Positions 16,106 through 27,406 of a stretch of 59,370 bases of DNA are shown one piece after another (positions within the stretch are counted from its first letter, which is position 1; the number at the start of each line of letters is the position of its first letter). Origin of the DNA: Sphingomonas sp. BK345 (GTDB lineage: Bacteria > Pseudomonadota > Alphaproteobacteria > Sphingomonadales > Sphingomonadaceae); contig NZ_JACHZX010000011.1 in assembly GCF_014193845.1 (NCBI RefSeq), positions 1 through 59,370 on the forward strand, in the 5' to 3' direction. The position numbers were made by a program, and so were the translations under genes. A model generated the notes under the pieces. That model was not told where the DNA came from. It worked only from the letters and a program-made list of their open reading frames with translations, and did no database searches.

Positions 16106-18433
16106 ATGAGCGAGGCTGTGAAGAAGGTCTGCGTTATCGGCGCGGGCGTGATGGGCGCTGGGATCGCCGCGCAGGTTGCCAACGCGGGCGTGCCGGTGCT
16201 GCTGCTCGACATCGTGCCCAAGGACGCGACCGACCGTGACGCGGTCGCCAAGGGCGCGGTGGCGAAGATGCTCAAGACCGAGCCCGCGCCGTTCATGTCG
16301 GCCGCCGCGGCGCGGCTGGTCGAGACCGGCAACATCGACGACCATCTCGACCGCGTCGCCGAGTGCGACTGGATCGTCGAGGCGATCGTCGAGCGGCTCG
16401 ACATCAAGCAGGCGCTCTACGCAAGGCTCGAGCAGCTCAAGCGCCCCGGCACCGCGGTGTCGTCGAACACCTCGACGATCCCGCTCGGCCATCTGGTGGA
16501 GGGCCGCTCGGAGCAGTTCCGGCGCGACTTCCTGATCACCCACTTCTTCAATCCACCGCGCTACATGCGGCTGATCGAGATCGTGCGAGGCGCACACACC
16601 GACGCGGCCGTGGCGGAGAAGGTCGAGGCCTTCGTCGACCGCTTCATGGGCAAGCGCATCGTCCGCGCGAAGGACACGCCGGGCTTCATCGCCAATCGCA
16701 TCGGCACCTACTGGCTCGCGGTCGCGGTCAACGCCGCGCTCGACCAGGGACTGACGGTCGAGGAAGCGGACCAGATCGGCGGGCGCCCGATGGGCGTGCC
16801 CAAGACCGGCATCTTCGGGCTGATCGATCTCGTCGGGATCGACCTCATGCCGCTGCTGTCGAAGAGTCTGTCTGCGACGCTCCCCGCCGGCGACCCGTAC
16901 TTCGCGACGGTGCGCGAGCTGCCGCTGGTCGATCGCATGATCGCCGAGGGTTTCACCGGTCGCAAGGGCAAGGGCGGCTTCTACCGGCTGGACAAGCGCC
17001 CCGACGGCAGCCGTGCCAAGCTGGCTATTGATCTCGCCAGCGGCGACTATCGCCCCGAGCAGAAGCCGGCCGCGCTGCCGCCCGCGGCGGAGAAAGATCT
17101 GGCCGCGCTGGTGACGGCGCCGGGCAAGGTCGGCGACTATGCCTGGACGATCCTCGGCAATGTGCTGAGCTACGCCGCGATGCTGGTCGGCGAGGCGGCG
17201 GACGACGTGGTCGCGATCGATGACGCGATGAAGCTCGGCTACAATTGGAAGTTCGGCCCGTTCGAGCTGATCGACCGGCTTGGGCCCGGCAGGCTCGCCG
17301 AGCGGTTGCGCGCCGAGGGCCGCGCCGTGCCGGCGATCCTCGACACCGCCGGCGACCGGCCGTTCTACCGCGTCGAAGGCGGGGTGCGGCAGTACCTCGG
17401 CGGCGATGGCGCGTACCACGACGTGCCGCGCGCCGAGGGCGTGCTGCTGCTCGAGGACGTCAAGCGTCGCTCGGCGCCGGTCGCGACCAGCGCCTCGGCG
17501 GCGCTGTGGGACGTCGGCGACGGCGTGCTGTGCCTCGAGTTCACCGCCAAGATGAACGCGCTCGACGGCGAGGTCGCGGCGCTGATCGAACAGGCGGTGG
17601 CGCTGGTGCCGGGCCGCTTCAAGGCGCTGGTGATCTACAACGAGGGGAGCAATTTCTCCGCCGGCGCCAATCTCGGGCTTGCTTTGTTCGCGGTGAAGGC
17701 GGGCGCCTGGGGCGAGGTGGAGAAGCTGGTCGCGTCCGGACAGCGCGCGTTCAAGGCACTCAAGTACGCGCCCTTCCCGGTGGTGAGCGCGCCCTCGGGG
17801 CTGGCGCTGGGCGGCGGCTGCGAGGTGCTGCTCCACTCCGACGCGGTGCAGGCGCACGCCGAGAGCTATGTCGGGCTGGTCGAGTGCGGCGTCGGATTGG
17901 TGCCGGGCTGGGGCGGGCACGGCGAGCTGCTCGACCGGCTCGCCAAGCTGCCGACGATACCCAGGGGTCCGATGCCCGCGGTGATGAAGGCGTTCGAGCT
18001 GATCTCGACCGCGCAGGTCTCCAAGTCCGCGGCGCAGGCCAGGGAGATGGGCTTCCTGCGCGCGAGCGACGGCGTGACGATGAACCGCGACCGGCTGCTC
18101 GCCGACGCCAAGGCGCGCGCGCTGGCGCTGGTCGACGGCTACCAGCCGCCCGAGCCGCCGGTCTATCGTCTGCCGGGCGAGAGCGGGCGTGTCGGCATCG
18201 CTGGCGCGGTCGCCGACTTCCACCGCAAGGGCGTCGCCACCGACTATGACGTGGTGGTGGCGGGCCGGCTCGCCGAGGTGCTGACCGGGGGCGAGGCCGA
18301 TCTGGTCGACGCGGTCAGCGAGGAGCAGCTGCTGTCGCTGGAACGCGCCGCCTTCCTGGAGAGCGCGCGCGACGAGCGCACGCACGCGCGGGTGGAGGCG
18401 ATGCTGATGACCGGCAAGCCGCTGCGCAACTAG
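16106..18433 (+). CDS. 3-Hydroxyacyl-CoA dehydrogenase/enoyl-CoA hydratase fusion
   Basis: A 775-residue two-function beta-oxidation enzyme: hydration of trans-2-enoyl-CoA and NAD+-dependent oxidation of 3-hydroxyacyl-CoA. The dehydrogenase comes first, with Rossmann motif GAGVMGAGI at 12-20 and THFFNPPRYM, and the crotonase domain comes last (about 490-720) with SAGANL and GGGCEVLLH. This is the reverse of the E. coli FadB order and like B. subtilis FadN. The crotonase segment VGLVECGVGLVPGWGG keeps the usual acidic residues. The ATG is one base past the fadA stop. A paired-hairpin repeat follows the gene. Confidence 0.93.
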   Translation: MSEAVKKVCVIGAGVMGAGIAAQVANAGVPVLLLDIVPKDATDRDAVAKGAVAKMLKTEPAPFMSAAAARLVETGNIDDHLDRVAECDWIVEAIVERLDIKQALYARLEQLKRPGTAVSSNTSTIPLGHLVEGRSEQFRRDFLITHFFNPPRYMRLIEIVRGAHTDAAVAEKVEAFVDRFMGKRIVRAKDTPGFIANRIGTYWLAVAVNAALDQGLTVEEADQIGGRPMGVPKTGIFGLIDLVGIDLMPLLSKSLSATLPAGDPYFATVRELPLVDRMIAEGFTGRKGKGGFYRLDKRPDGSRAKLAIDLASGDYRPEQKPAALPPAAEKDLAALVTAPGKVGDYAWTILGNVLSYAAMLVGEAADDVVAIDDAMKLGYNWKFGPFELIDRLGPGRLAERLRAEGRAVPAILDTAGDRPFYRVEGGVRQYLGGDGAYHDVPRAEGVLLLEDVKRRSAPVATSASAALWDVGDGVLCLEFTAKMNALDGEVAALIEQAVALVPGRFKALVIYNEGSNFSAGANLGLALFAVKAGAWGEVEKLVASGQRAFKALKYAPFPVVSAPSGLALGGGCEVLLHSDAVQAHAESYVGLVECGVGLVPGWGGHGELLDRLAKLPTIPRGPMPAVMKAFELISTAQVSKSAAQAREMGFLRASDGVTMNRDRLLADAKARALALVDGYQPPEPPVYRLPGESGRVGIAGAVADFHRKGVATDYDVVVAGRLAEVLTGGEADLVDAVSEEQLLSLERAAFLESARDERTHARVEAMLMTGKPLRN

Positions 18434-18447
18434 CGCGCTCTCCGCCA

Positions 18448-18537
18448 ACCCGGCCTCGAGCCGGGATCCATCGTGCCGCGGACGCAACAAGCGTGGTGTG
18501 AGTGGCACGATGGATCCCGGGTCAAGTCCGGGATCAC
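18448..18537. repeat. Intergenic paired-hairpin repeat, family B
   Basis: The left arm CCCGGCCTCGAGCCGGG and the right arm CCCGGGTCAAGTCCGGG are inverted; ATGGATCCCGG and GGGATCCAT mark the inner ends. It lies just after the beta-oxidation operon and could serve as its transcript end. Confidence 0.8.
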
Positions 18538-18664
18538 GGAAGTGGGGGACGTAAGTTACTGAGAACGTTAAACCGTCCACGCCACCTTACATTTTCCTTC
18601 ACCGCGCGTTCAGCCGACCTGGCCGCAGGCAGATCACAGAAAACGTCACAAGAGAGGTTCGCCC

Positions 18665-19966
18665 ATGTCCCCGTCGAAGAAGCTGGCCCTGATCGTCATT
18701 GCCGCCACGGGCGCGCTGGCGAGCGCCGGTGCTGCGCACGCCCAGGCCTTCTACCTTCAGGAGCAGGCCGCGCGCGCCGCAGGTCGCGCTTTCTCGGGCG
18801 AGGCGGCCGATACCGGTGCGGCCTCGCTGTGGTGGAACCCGGCGGCGATCGGCGGGCAGGAACGTGCCGAAGCCACGGTCAGCGCCTCGGTGATCCTCCC
18901 CAAGGGCAAGGTGACCAACAGCAACACGCTGATCCGCCGCCCCGGCGGCACCTTCGCGCCGGTCGGCGGTGACTCCACCTCCGAGGATCCGATCAACAAC
19001 GGCGTGCTGCCCTCGGGCGCGGTCGCGGTGCCGCTGACCGACCGGATCGCCGTCGGCCTCGCGGTCACCTCGCCGTACAGCTTTACCACCGACTACAGCG
19101 GCGACAGCTGGGCGCGCTACAGCGCCGACCGTACTTATCTGCGCACCTTCGACATCCAGCCCTCGGTCGCCGTCGCGGTGACCGACTGGCTGCGCGTCGG
19201 CGGCGCCGCCAACGTCGAGCATGCCGAGGCGAGCCTCACCAACGCGCTGCCCAACCTGGCCGCGGCGCTGCCCGACGGCAGCCAGAAGCTCGCCGGGGGT
19301 GGCTGGGACGTGGGCTGGAGCGCCGGTTTCCAGATGCACAATGACTGGGCGACCGTCGGCGTCAGCTACAAGTCGGCGATCAAGCACAACCTGAAGGGTG
19401 ACCTGACCGTCAGCGGCCTGCTCGGCCCGCTCGCGGCGAACAACCGCGAGATCAACGGCGTCGACGCCAGCTTCTCCACGCCCGCGCAGGTGATCGTCGG
19501 CGGCCGCTTCCGCGTGACGCCAGCGCTGACGCTCAACGCGCAGACGATCCGCTACACCTGGGAGAAGTTCGACGCGATCCGCCTCGGCGCGCCGGTCAAC
19601 GCCGCGCTGCCCGAGAACTACCGCAGCACGTGGAGCTACGCCGGCGGCATCGACTATGCGGTCTCGCCGCGGCTGACGCTGCGCGGCGGCGTGCAGCGGG
19701 CGCTGACTCCGACGCGCGACGGCGAGCGCGACGCGCGCGTACCCGACGCCAACCGCTGGAACTACGCGCTGGGCGCCTCCTTCGACGTGACCCCGAGCTT
19801 CTCGCTCGACCTCGCGGGCAATTACGTCGACTTCGCCGACACCACGATCGACCGCACCACCGCCGCCTATGCCGGGACGGCGGCGCAGACTCCGGTGCTG
19901 GTCAACGGTACGCTGACCGACGCGCGCGCGCTGGTGTTCTCGGCGGGCGGACGCGTGCGGTTCTGA
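18665..19966 (+). CDS. fadL: Outer-membrane long-chain fatty acid transporter, FadL family
   Basis: A 433-residue beta-barrel of the FadL/TodX family that lets long-chain fatty acids or hydrophobic compounds through the outer membrane. A signal peptide ends at AHA-Q near residue 26. The mature N-terminus QAFYLQEQAARAAGRAFSGEA is the family's hatch segment, and DTGAASLWWNPA is the usual signature. The C-terminus ends in aromatic Phe (GGRVRF), as expected for barrel assembly. It is about 230 bp downstream of the fadA-fusion operon on the same strand and fits fatty-acid catabolism. The promoter probably lies in the gap, which has an AACGTT palindrome I cannot assign. Confidence 0.92.
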   Translation: MSPSKKLALIVIAATGALASAGAAHAQAFYLQEQAARAAGRAFSGEAADTGAASLWWNPAAIGGQERAEATVSASVILPKGKVTNSNTLIRRPGGTFAPVGGDSTSEDPINNGVLPSGAVAVPLTDRIAVGLAVTSPYSFTTDYSGDSWARYSADRTYLRTFDIQPSVAVAVTDWLRVGGAANVEHAEASLTNALPNLAAALPDGSQKLAGGGWDVGWSAGFQMHNDWATVGVSYKSAIKHNLKGDLTVSGLLGPLAANNREINGVDASFSTPAQVIVGGRFRVTPALTLNAQTIRYTWEKFDAIRLGAPVNAALPENYRSTWSYAGGIDYAVSPRLTLRGGVQRALTPTRDGERDARVPDANRWNYALGASFDVTPSFSLDLAGNYVDFADTTIDRTTAAYAGTAAQTPVLVNGTLTDARALVFSAGGRVRF

Positions 19967-19984
19967 AGGGGGGGCGAGCTACCT

Positions 19985-20102
19985 CACCGTTCGTGCTGAG
20001 GAGGCACTGAGCTCGTCGAAGTGCCGTCTCGAAGCATCGTTCCGCTCTAGGTGACGGCGCTTCGAGACGAGGCTTCGACGGGCTCAGCCTCTCCTCAGCG
20101 CG
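19985..20102. repeat. Intergenic paired repeat, family D, copy 1
   Basis: TGCTGAGGAGGCACTGAGC on one side and GGCTCAGCCTCTCCTCAGC on the other form the outer arms; GCCGTCTCGAAGC and GCTTCGAGACG form inner arms. The same blocks occur in the opposite order at 28908-29022. Confidence 0.78.
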
Positions 20103-20151
20103 ATTGCTGTGGGGGCCAGCGTGTGATTTCTCTCTCCTCGGCCGTGCGCGT

Positions 20152-20171
20152 GCTCCTGAGGACGCAGGAGC
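20152..20171. repeat. Hairpin repeat, family E, copy 3
   Basis: GCTCCTG-AGGACG-CAGGAGC forms a 7-bp stem, like the copies near 12430 and 14149. Confidence 0.65.
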
Positions 20172-20281
20172 CCAGAGCCACGAGTGTCCGCCCCCTGCAG
20201 CCCTCCACTCCGGCGTTCGCCGGAGCACGGTTCGGTCGAGGTGGATCTATTGCGAGGCGGGGGTGGGCCTAAAGCGCCCCC

Positions 20282-23497
<3,216 letters not shown>

Positions 23498-23588
23498 TCG
23501 GCTAAACCCCTGAAGTTAGGGGGCGGAACGAGCCTGCGGGGGCGGCGTTCCCTTGCTCTGCGGACGATAGGCGGCGCGAGGTGGTACG

Positions 23589-23987
23589 ATGCTGAGAGCG
23601 AGCGTGGCGATGGCGATGGTGGCGCTGCTCGCGGCGGCACCAGCGTCGGCGAAGCGCAAGACCCCGGACGCGGAGCTGGCCGAGCTGCTCAAGGGCCGCA
23701 CTGCCGAGCCCGCGGTGCGCTGCATCACCCCGACCACCAACGACTCGCAGCGGATCATCTCGGGCAAGGCGATCGTCTACGGCAACGGCCGCCGCATCTG
23801 GGTGAACGTGCCGATCGGCCGGCTCGACACGATGCGATGGGACGACGTGCTGGTCACCGAGCGCTTCGGCGGCCAATTGTGCCGCAACGACCAGATCCGG
23901 GTCGTCGACCGCTTCTCGCGCGTGCCGCGGCCGATCCTGCGGCTCGGTGATTTCGTGCCCTATGTGAAGGGTCCGGCGCGGCGGTGA
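23589..23987 (+). CDS. Small exported protein of unknown function
   Basis: A 132-residue protein I do not recognise. A signal peptide of about 21 residues ends in ASA. The mature part has two cysteines, in AVRCITP and QLCRND, about 60 residues apart, which could form a disulfide in the periplasm. Between them a beta-rich segment (IISGKAIVYGNGRRIWVNV) repeats hydrophobic-polar alternation. GAGGTGG precedes the ATG. It faces away from the Mfd-like gene across 91 bp. Codon use resembles the neighbours, so it is native. Proteins of this size and pattern seem typical of sphingomonads, but I assign no function. Confidence 0.7.
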   Translation: MLRASVAMAMVALLAAAPASAKRKTPDAELAELLKGRTAEPAVRCITPTTNDSQRIISGKAIVYGNGRRIWVNVPIGRLDTMRWDDVLVTERFGGQLCRNDQIRVVDRFSRVPRPILRLGDFVPYVKGPARR

Positions 23988-24027
23988 GGGGTTAACTTAC
24001 CGATTAGCGTCATCCTACCAACTAGGG

Positions 24028-24118
24028 TCATCCTGAGCTCGTCTCAGGATCCACGGCGCCGGGTACCAGCGGCCGACATGTGCGCGGCGCAGTGGATCCT
24101 GAAACGAGTTCAGGATGA
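24028..24118. repeat. Intergenic paired-hairpin repeat, family A, copy 2
   Basis: TCCTGAGCTCGTCTCAGGA and TCCTGAAACGAGTTCAGGA are inverted arms with GGATCCAC and GTGGATCC inside. A partial duplicate of the first bases (GTCATCCTA) stands at about 24009. It lies between the convergent small exported protein gene and glpR. Confidence 0.85.
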
Positions 24119-24151
24119 CGCCGAGGCATTGGAAAATCGCGGCAACGTGAC

Positions 24152-24940
24152 TCACCTCGCCTCGATCACCTGCACGCGATGCTCGTGGCAGGCGCGCAGC
24201 AGCTCTTCCGGAAGTGGCTGGTCGGTGACCAGATAGTCCACCATGTCGAGCCGCCCGACCCGCACCGGCGCCGCGCGCCCCACCTTGGACCCGTCGACCA
24301 CCAGGATCACCTGACGCGCGTTGCGCGCGATCGTCTGGGTGACCTGCACCTCGTCGGCGGCGAAGTCGAGCAGGCTGCCATCCGAGTCGATCGCGGAGGC
24401 GCCGATCAGCGCGACGTCGACCTTGAAGCTCTCGATGAAGCGCATCGCCAGCGCCCCCACCACCGCGCGGTCGCCGCGGCGCACCTGACCGCCGACCACC
24501 ACCAGCTCGATCCCGTCATGCCCGTCCAGCAGATCGATGACGTTGAGGTTGTTCGAGATCACCAGCAGGTCGCGGTGCGCCACCAGCTGCCCCGCGACCG
24601 CCTCGGTGGTGGTGCCGATATTGATGAAGAGCGACGCGCCGTTCGGGATCAACGCGGCGGCGGCGGCGCCGATCGCCGCCTTGGCGCCGGTCGCGACGCC
24701 GCGGCGTTTGGCATAAGCGAGATTGTCGACCCCGGAGGTCACGATTGCCCCGCCATGCACCCGCGACAACAGCGCGCGCCGTGCCAGCACGTTGAGGTCG
24801 CGCCGGATCGTTTGCGGGGTGACCTCGAAACGCGCGGCTAGGTCCTCGACCGTCACGCGCCCGGCGCCGCGCACCAGCGCTAGGATGCGGCGGTGGCGCT
24901 CGGCGGCGGGGTCGCCGCCGTCGGGCGCGTCCCCGCTCAC
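24152..24940 (-). CDS. glpR: DeoR-family glycerol-3-phosphate regulon repressor
   Basis: A 262-residue DeoR-type repressor: the N-terminal winged helix-turn-helix (VTVEDLAARFEVTPQTIRRDL, then SRVHGGA) and a C-terminal DeoR sugar-phosphate sensor domain (INIGTTTEAVA, VVGGQVRRGD). By context its inducer should be glycerol 3-phosphate. The start is a GTG at 24940 overlapping the glpD stop (GTGA), so glpD and glpR are translationally coupled. A much longer in-frame extension upstream would lie antisense-frame inside glpD and is rejected. Its likely operator is in the glpD-glpF gap. Confidence 0.93.
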   Translation of the reverse strand: MSGDAPDGGDPAAERHRRILALVRGAGRVTVEDLAARFEVTPQTIRRDLNVLARRALLSRVHGGAIVTSGVDNLAYAKRRGVATGAKAAIGAAAAALIPNGASLFINIGTTTEAVAGQLVAHRDLLVISNNLNVIDLLDGHDGIELVVVGGQVRRGDRAVVGALAMRFIESFKVDVALIGASAIDSDGSLLDFAADEVQVTQTIARNARQVILVVDGSKVGRAAPVRVGRLDMVDYLVTDQPLPEELLRACHEHRVQVIEAR

Positions 24941-26481
24941 GCCGGCGCCAGGGCGCGCGCGAGATAGGCGTCGACCCGATCGGCGGTGCCCGGCGGGACG
25001 TGGAGCCCGAGCTTGCTGCGGCGGAAGAGCACATCCTCGGCGGTGCGTGCCCACTCGTCCGCGATTAGATAATCGAGCTCGCGCGCGGTCAGACCAGCGC
25101 CGAACTCCTCGCCGAGGTCGGCGGCGGAACGCACCGTCCCGAGCAACACGCGTGCCTTCGTGCCGTAAGCGCGCGCCAGCCGGCGCAGCAGCGCGCGGTC
25201 GAGCGCGGGATAGTCGCGCGTCAGCGAGTCGAGGAGTGGCTCGAATCCTTCTGGCGGGAAGTCGCCGCCCGGCAGCGTCGCACCCGCGGTCCAGGCGCTG
25301 CCGGCGTCGGGGAAGGTCTCGGCCAGCTCCGCCATCGCGTGCTCGGCGAGCTTGCGATAGGTCGTGATCTTGCCGCCGAAGATGCTCAGCATCGGCGCGT
25401 TCTCGTTGGCGCCGGCGGGGCCGCGATCGAGGTCGAGCACATAGTCGCGCGTCACCGCCGAAGCGCTGGCGGCCTTGTCGTCGTACAGCGGCCGGATGCC
25501 GGCGTAGCTCCACACGATCTGCTCGCGCGTGACGGGGGCCTCGAAGTAGCGCGCGATCGTCTCGAGCAGATAGTCGGTCTCGTGCGGCGCGATCGCGGCA
25601 CGGCCGGGCGCGCCCTCCCATGCTTCGTCGGTGGTGCCTACCAGGGTGAACGCGCCCTCATAGGGGATGGCGAAAACGATGCGGCGGTCGGGGTTCTGCA
25701 GCATGAAGGCGTGGTCGCCCGCGTAGAGCCGCGGCACGACGATATGGCTGCCCTTGACCAGCCGAACCCCTCGGTCGTCGCGCGCGTGCGGCACGCGCGA
25801 CAAGATGTCGGCGACCCACGGCCCGGCGGCGTTGACAAGGGCGCGCGCGGTGAGAGTGCGCTCGCCGCCGGCGTCCGCGCTTACGCCCAATAGCGTCGCG
25901 CGCCAGCCGCCGCCCGCGCGCGCGGCGTCGACCAGGCGGGTGCGCGTGAGGACGGTGGCGCCGCGGTCGGCGGCGTCGCGCGCGTTGAGCACGACCAATC
26001 GGCTGTCCTCGACCCAGCAGTCGGAATAGACGAAGGCGCGGCCGCGCTGGCGCAGCCCGTCGCCGCGCGGATCGTTCGCGAGGCGGATCGTCTCGGTCGC
26101 GGGCAGGCGCTCGCGCCCGCCGAGATGGTCGTAGAGGAACAGCCCCGCGCGCACCATCCAGGCCGGGCGCGGCGAGTTCGTCTGCGGCAGCACGAAGCGC
26201 AGCGGCCAGATGATGTGCGGCGCCATCGCCCACAGCCGCTCGCGCTCGATCAGCGCCTCGCGCACCAGCCGCACCTCGCCATATTCGAGGTAGCGCAGCC
26301 CACCGTGGATCAGCTTGGTCGAGGCCGAGGAGGTGTGCGCGGCGAGATCGTCCTGCTCGACGAGCGTCACGCGAAGCCCGCGCCCGGCGGCGTCGCGCGC
26401 GATCCCGGCGCCGTTGATGCCGCCGCCGACCACCAAGATGTCGGTGTCGAAACCGTCGCGTGTCTCGTTCCCGCTCGCCAT
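24937..26481 (-). CDS. glpD: Glycerol-3-phosphate dehydrogenase, aerobic FAD-dependent
   Basis: A 514-residue flavoprotein oxidising sn-glycerol 3-phosphate to dihydroxyacetone phosphate and passing electrons to quinone at the inner membrane. The FAD motif VVGGGINGAGIARDAAGRGL and the following HSSASTKLIHGGLRYLE-type stretch are characteristic of GlpD; a C-terminal DAO-like domain follows. I placed the start at the ATG of MASGNET; an upstream ATG would add 24 weakly conserved residues reaching into the promoter region. It overlaps glpR by 4 bp and diverges from glpF. Confidence 0.95.
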   Translation of the reverse strand: MASGNETRDGFDTDILVVGGGINGAGIARDAAGRGLRVTLVEQDDLAAHTSSASTKLIHGGLRYLEYGEVRLVREALIERERLWAMAPHIIWPLRFVLPQTNSPRPAWMVRAGLFLYDHLGGRERLPATETIRLANDPRGDGLRQRGRAFVYSDCWVEDSRLVVLNARDAADRGATVLTRTRLVDAARAGGGWRATLLGVSADAGGERTLTARALVNAAGPWVADILSRVPHARDDRGVRLVKGSHIVVPRLYAGDHAFMLQNPDRRIVFAIPYEGAFTLVGTTDEAWEGAPGRAAIAPHETDYLLETIARYFEAPVTREQIVWSYAGIRPLYDDKAASASAVTRDYVLDLDRGPAGANENAPMLSIFGGKITTYRKLAEHAMAELAETFPDAGSAWTAGATLPGGDFPPEGFEPLLDSLTRDYPALDRALLRRLARAYGTKARVLLGTVRSAADLGEEFGAGLTARELDYLIADEWARTAEDVLFRRSKLGLHVPPGTADRVDAYLARALAPA

Positions 26482-26515
26482 GGCGCGAATATGAGCCGCG
26501 GCATCCGAGACTTCA

Positions 26516-26537
26516 AACGAAGATGTTGACGTTCGTT
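26516..26537. promoter_or_regulatory. Candidate GlpR operator between glpD and glpF
   Basis: AACGAA and TTCGTT form a perfect 6-bp inverted repeat with a 10-base spacer, centred in the 110-bp gap between divergent glpD and glpF. E. coli GlpR sites also carry TTCG and CGAA half-sites with an ATGTT element, which is present here (GATGTTGACG). One site could control both directions. Confidence 0.5.
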
Positions 26538-26591
26538 CGAACCCGGCGGACAAAAGTCGGCAACGGTCACCAGGGCCGCGGGGAGAGGGAC

Positions 26592-27395
26592 ATGGCGGAG
26601 GATGCGGCGCCGGTGGCCAGCACGCTGCGCGGCGAGCTGATCTCGGAGATGCTCGCGGTGGCGATCATCATCACGCTCGGCGACTCGGCGGCGGCGATGA
26701 TCACGCTGTACGACCCCAGCCCCTATGCCACGGCTTACTGGGGCGTGTGCATCGCCTGGGGTCTCGCGGTAACGATCGCGATCTACGTCACCGGCGCGGT
26801 CTCGGGCACGCACGCCAACCCGGCGGTGACGCTGGCGCTGACGCTGTTCCGCGACTTCCCGCGCCGCAAGGTGCTGCCGTACGTGGTGGCGCAGGTGGTT
26901 GGCGCGATGATCGGCGCGGCGCTGGTCTACCAGCTCTTCGGCCCGGTGATCGACGCCTATAATGCGAGCCACGCGCTCACCCGCGCGCAGGGCGGGGCGG
27001 CGGGCGTGTTCTTCACCGCGCCGGGATTGCACATCACGGCGGTCCACGCCTTCTGGGACGAGGTGGTGCTCACCGCGATCCTGCTGCTCGGCATCTTCGC
27101 CATCACCGACGAGTTCAACACCTCCGCGCCGATGGCCAATGCCAGCGCGCTGATCATCGGCCTGCTGGTGGCGTGTATCGGCGCCTCGGCGGGCTTCCTC
27201 GAAGGCTGGCCGATCAATCCCGCGCGCGACGTCGGGCCACGGCTGTTCTGCTGGCTGCTGGGTTGGGGCGAGTCCGCCTTCCCCGGGCCCGACCATTATT
27301 GGTGGGTGCCAATCGCGGGGCCACTGGTGGGTGGCGTCGTCGGTGCGGGGCTCTATCAATTCCTGGTCAAGCCGTATCTGCCGCGGCGGCGCTGA
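26592..27395 (+). CDS. glpF: Glycerol facilitator, aquaglyceroporin
   Basis: A 267-residue MIP-family channel in the inner membrane that lets glycerol enter by facilitated diffusion. Both half-helix NPA motifs are intact: HANPAVT at about 75-80 and INPARD near 208-212. The Asp after the second NPA is typical of glycerol-conducting GlpF rather than water-only channels. Six hydrophobic helices are visible. GAGAGGGAC precedes the ATG. The glpK ATG begins 11 bases after its stop, so channel and kinase are cotranscribed, trapping glycerol as its phosphate. Confidence 0.95.
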   Translation: MAEDAAPVASTLRGELISEMLAVAIIITLGDSAAAMITLYDPSPYATAYWGVCIAWGLAVTIAIYVTGAVSGTHANPAVTLALTLFRDFPRRKVLPYVVAQVVGAMIGAALVYQLFGPVIDAYNASHALTRAQGGAAGVFFTAPGLHITAVHAFWDEVVLTAILLLGIFAITDEFNTSAPMANASALIIGLLVACIGASAGFLEGWPINPARDVGPRLFCWLLGWGESAFPGPDHYWWVPIAGPLVGGVVGAGLYQFLVKPYLPRRR

Positions 27396-27406
27396 GGAGA
27401 GGGATC

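Larger units (their letters stand above)
19967..20281. other. Gene-free gap with family D and E repeats
   Basis: This 315-bp convergent gap between fadL and the Mfd-like gene contains a family-D repeat at 19985-20102 and a family-E hairpin at 20152-20171. It ends in C-rich sequence (GGGGTGGGC...GCGCCCCC) that may form a weak stem at the helicase gene end. I see no gene in it. Confidence 0.6.

Noticed and set aside
15935..18580. 881-residue minus-strand frame opposite the beta-oxidation genes
   Set aside because: Antisense to the thiolase and fusion genes, which show full catalytic motifs; the opposite frame is composition-driven.
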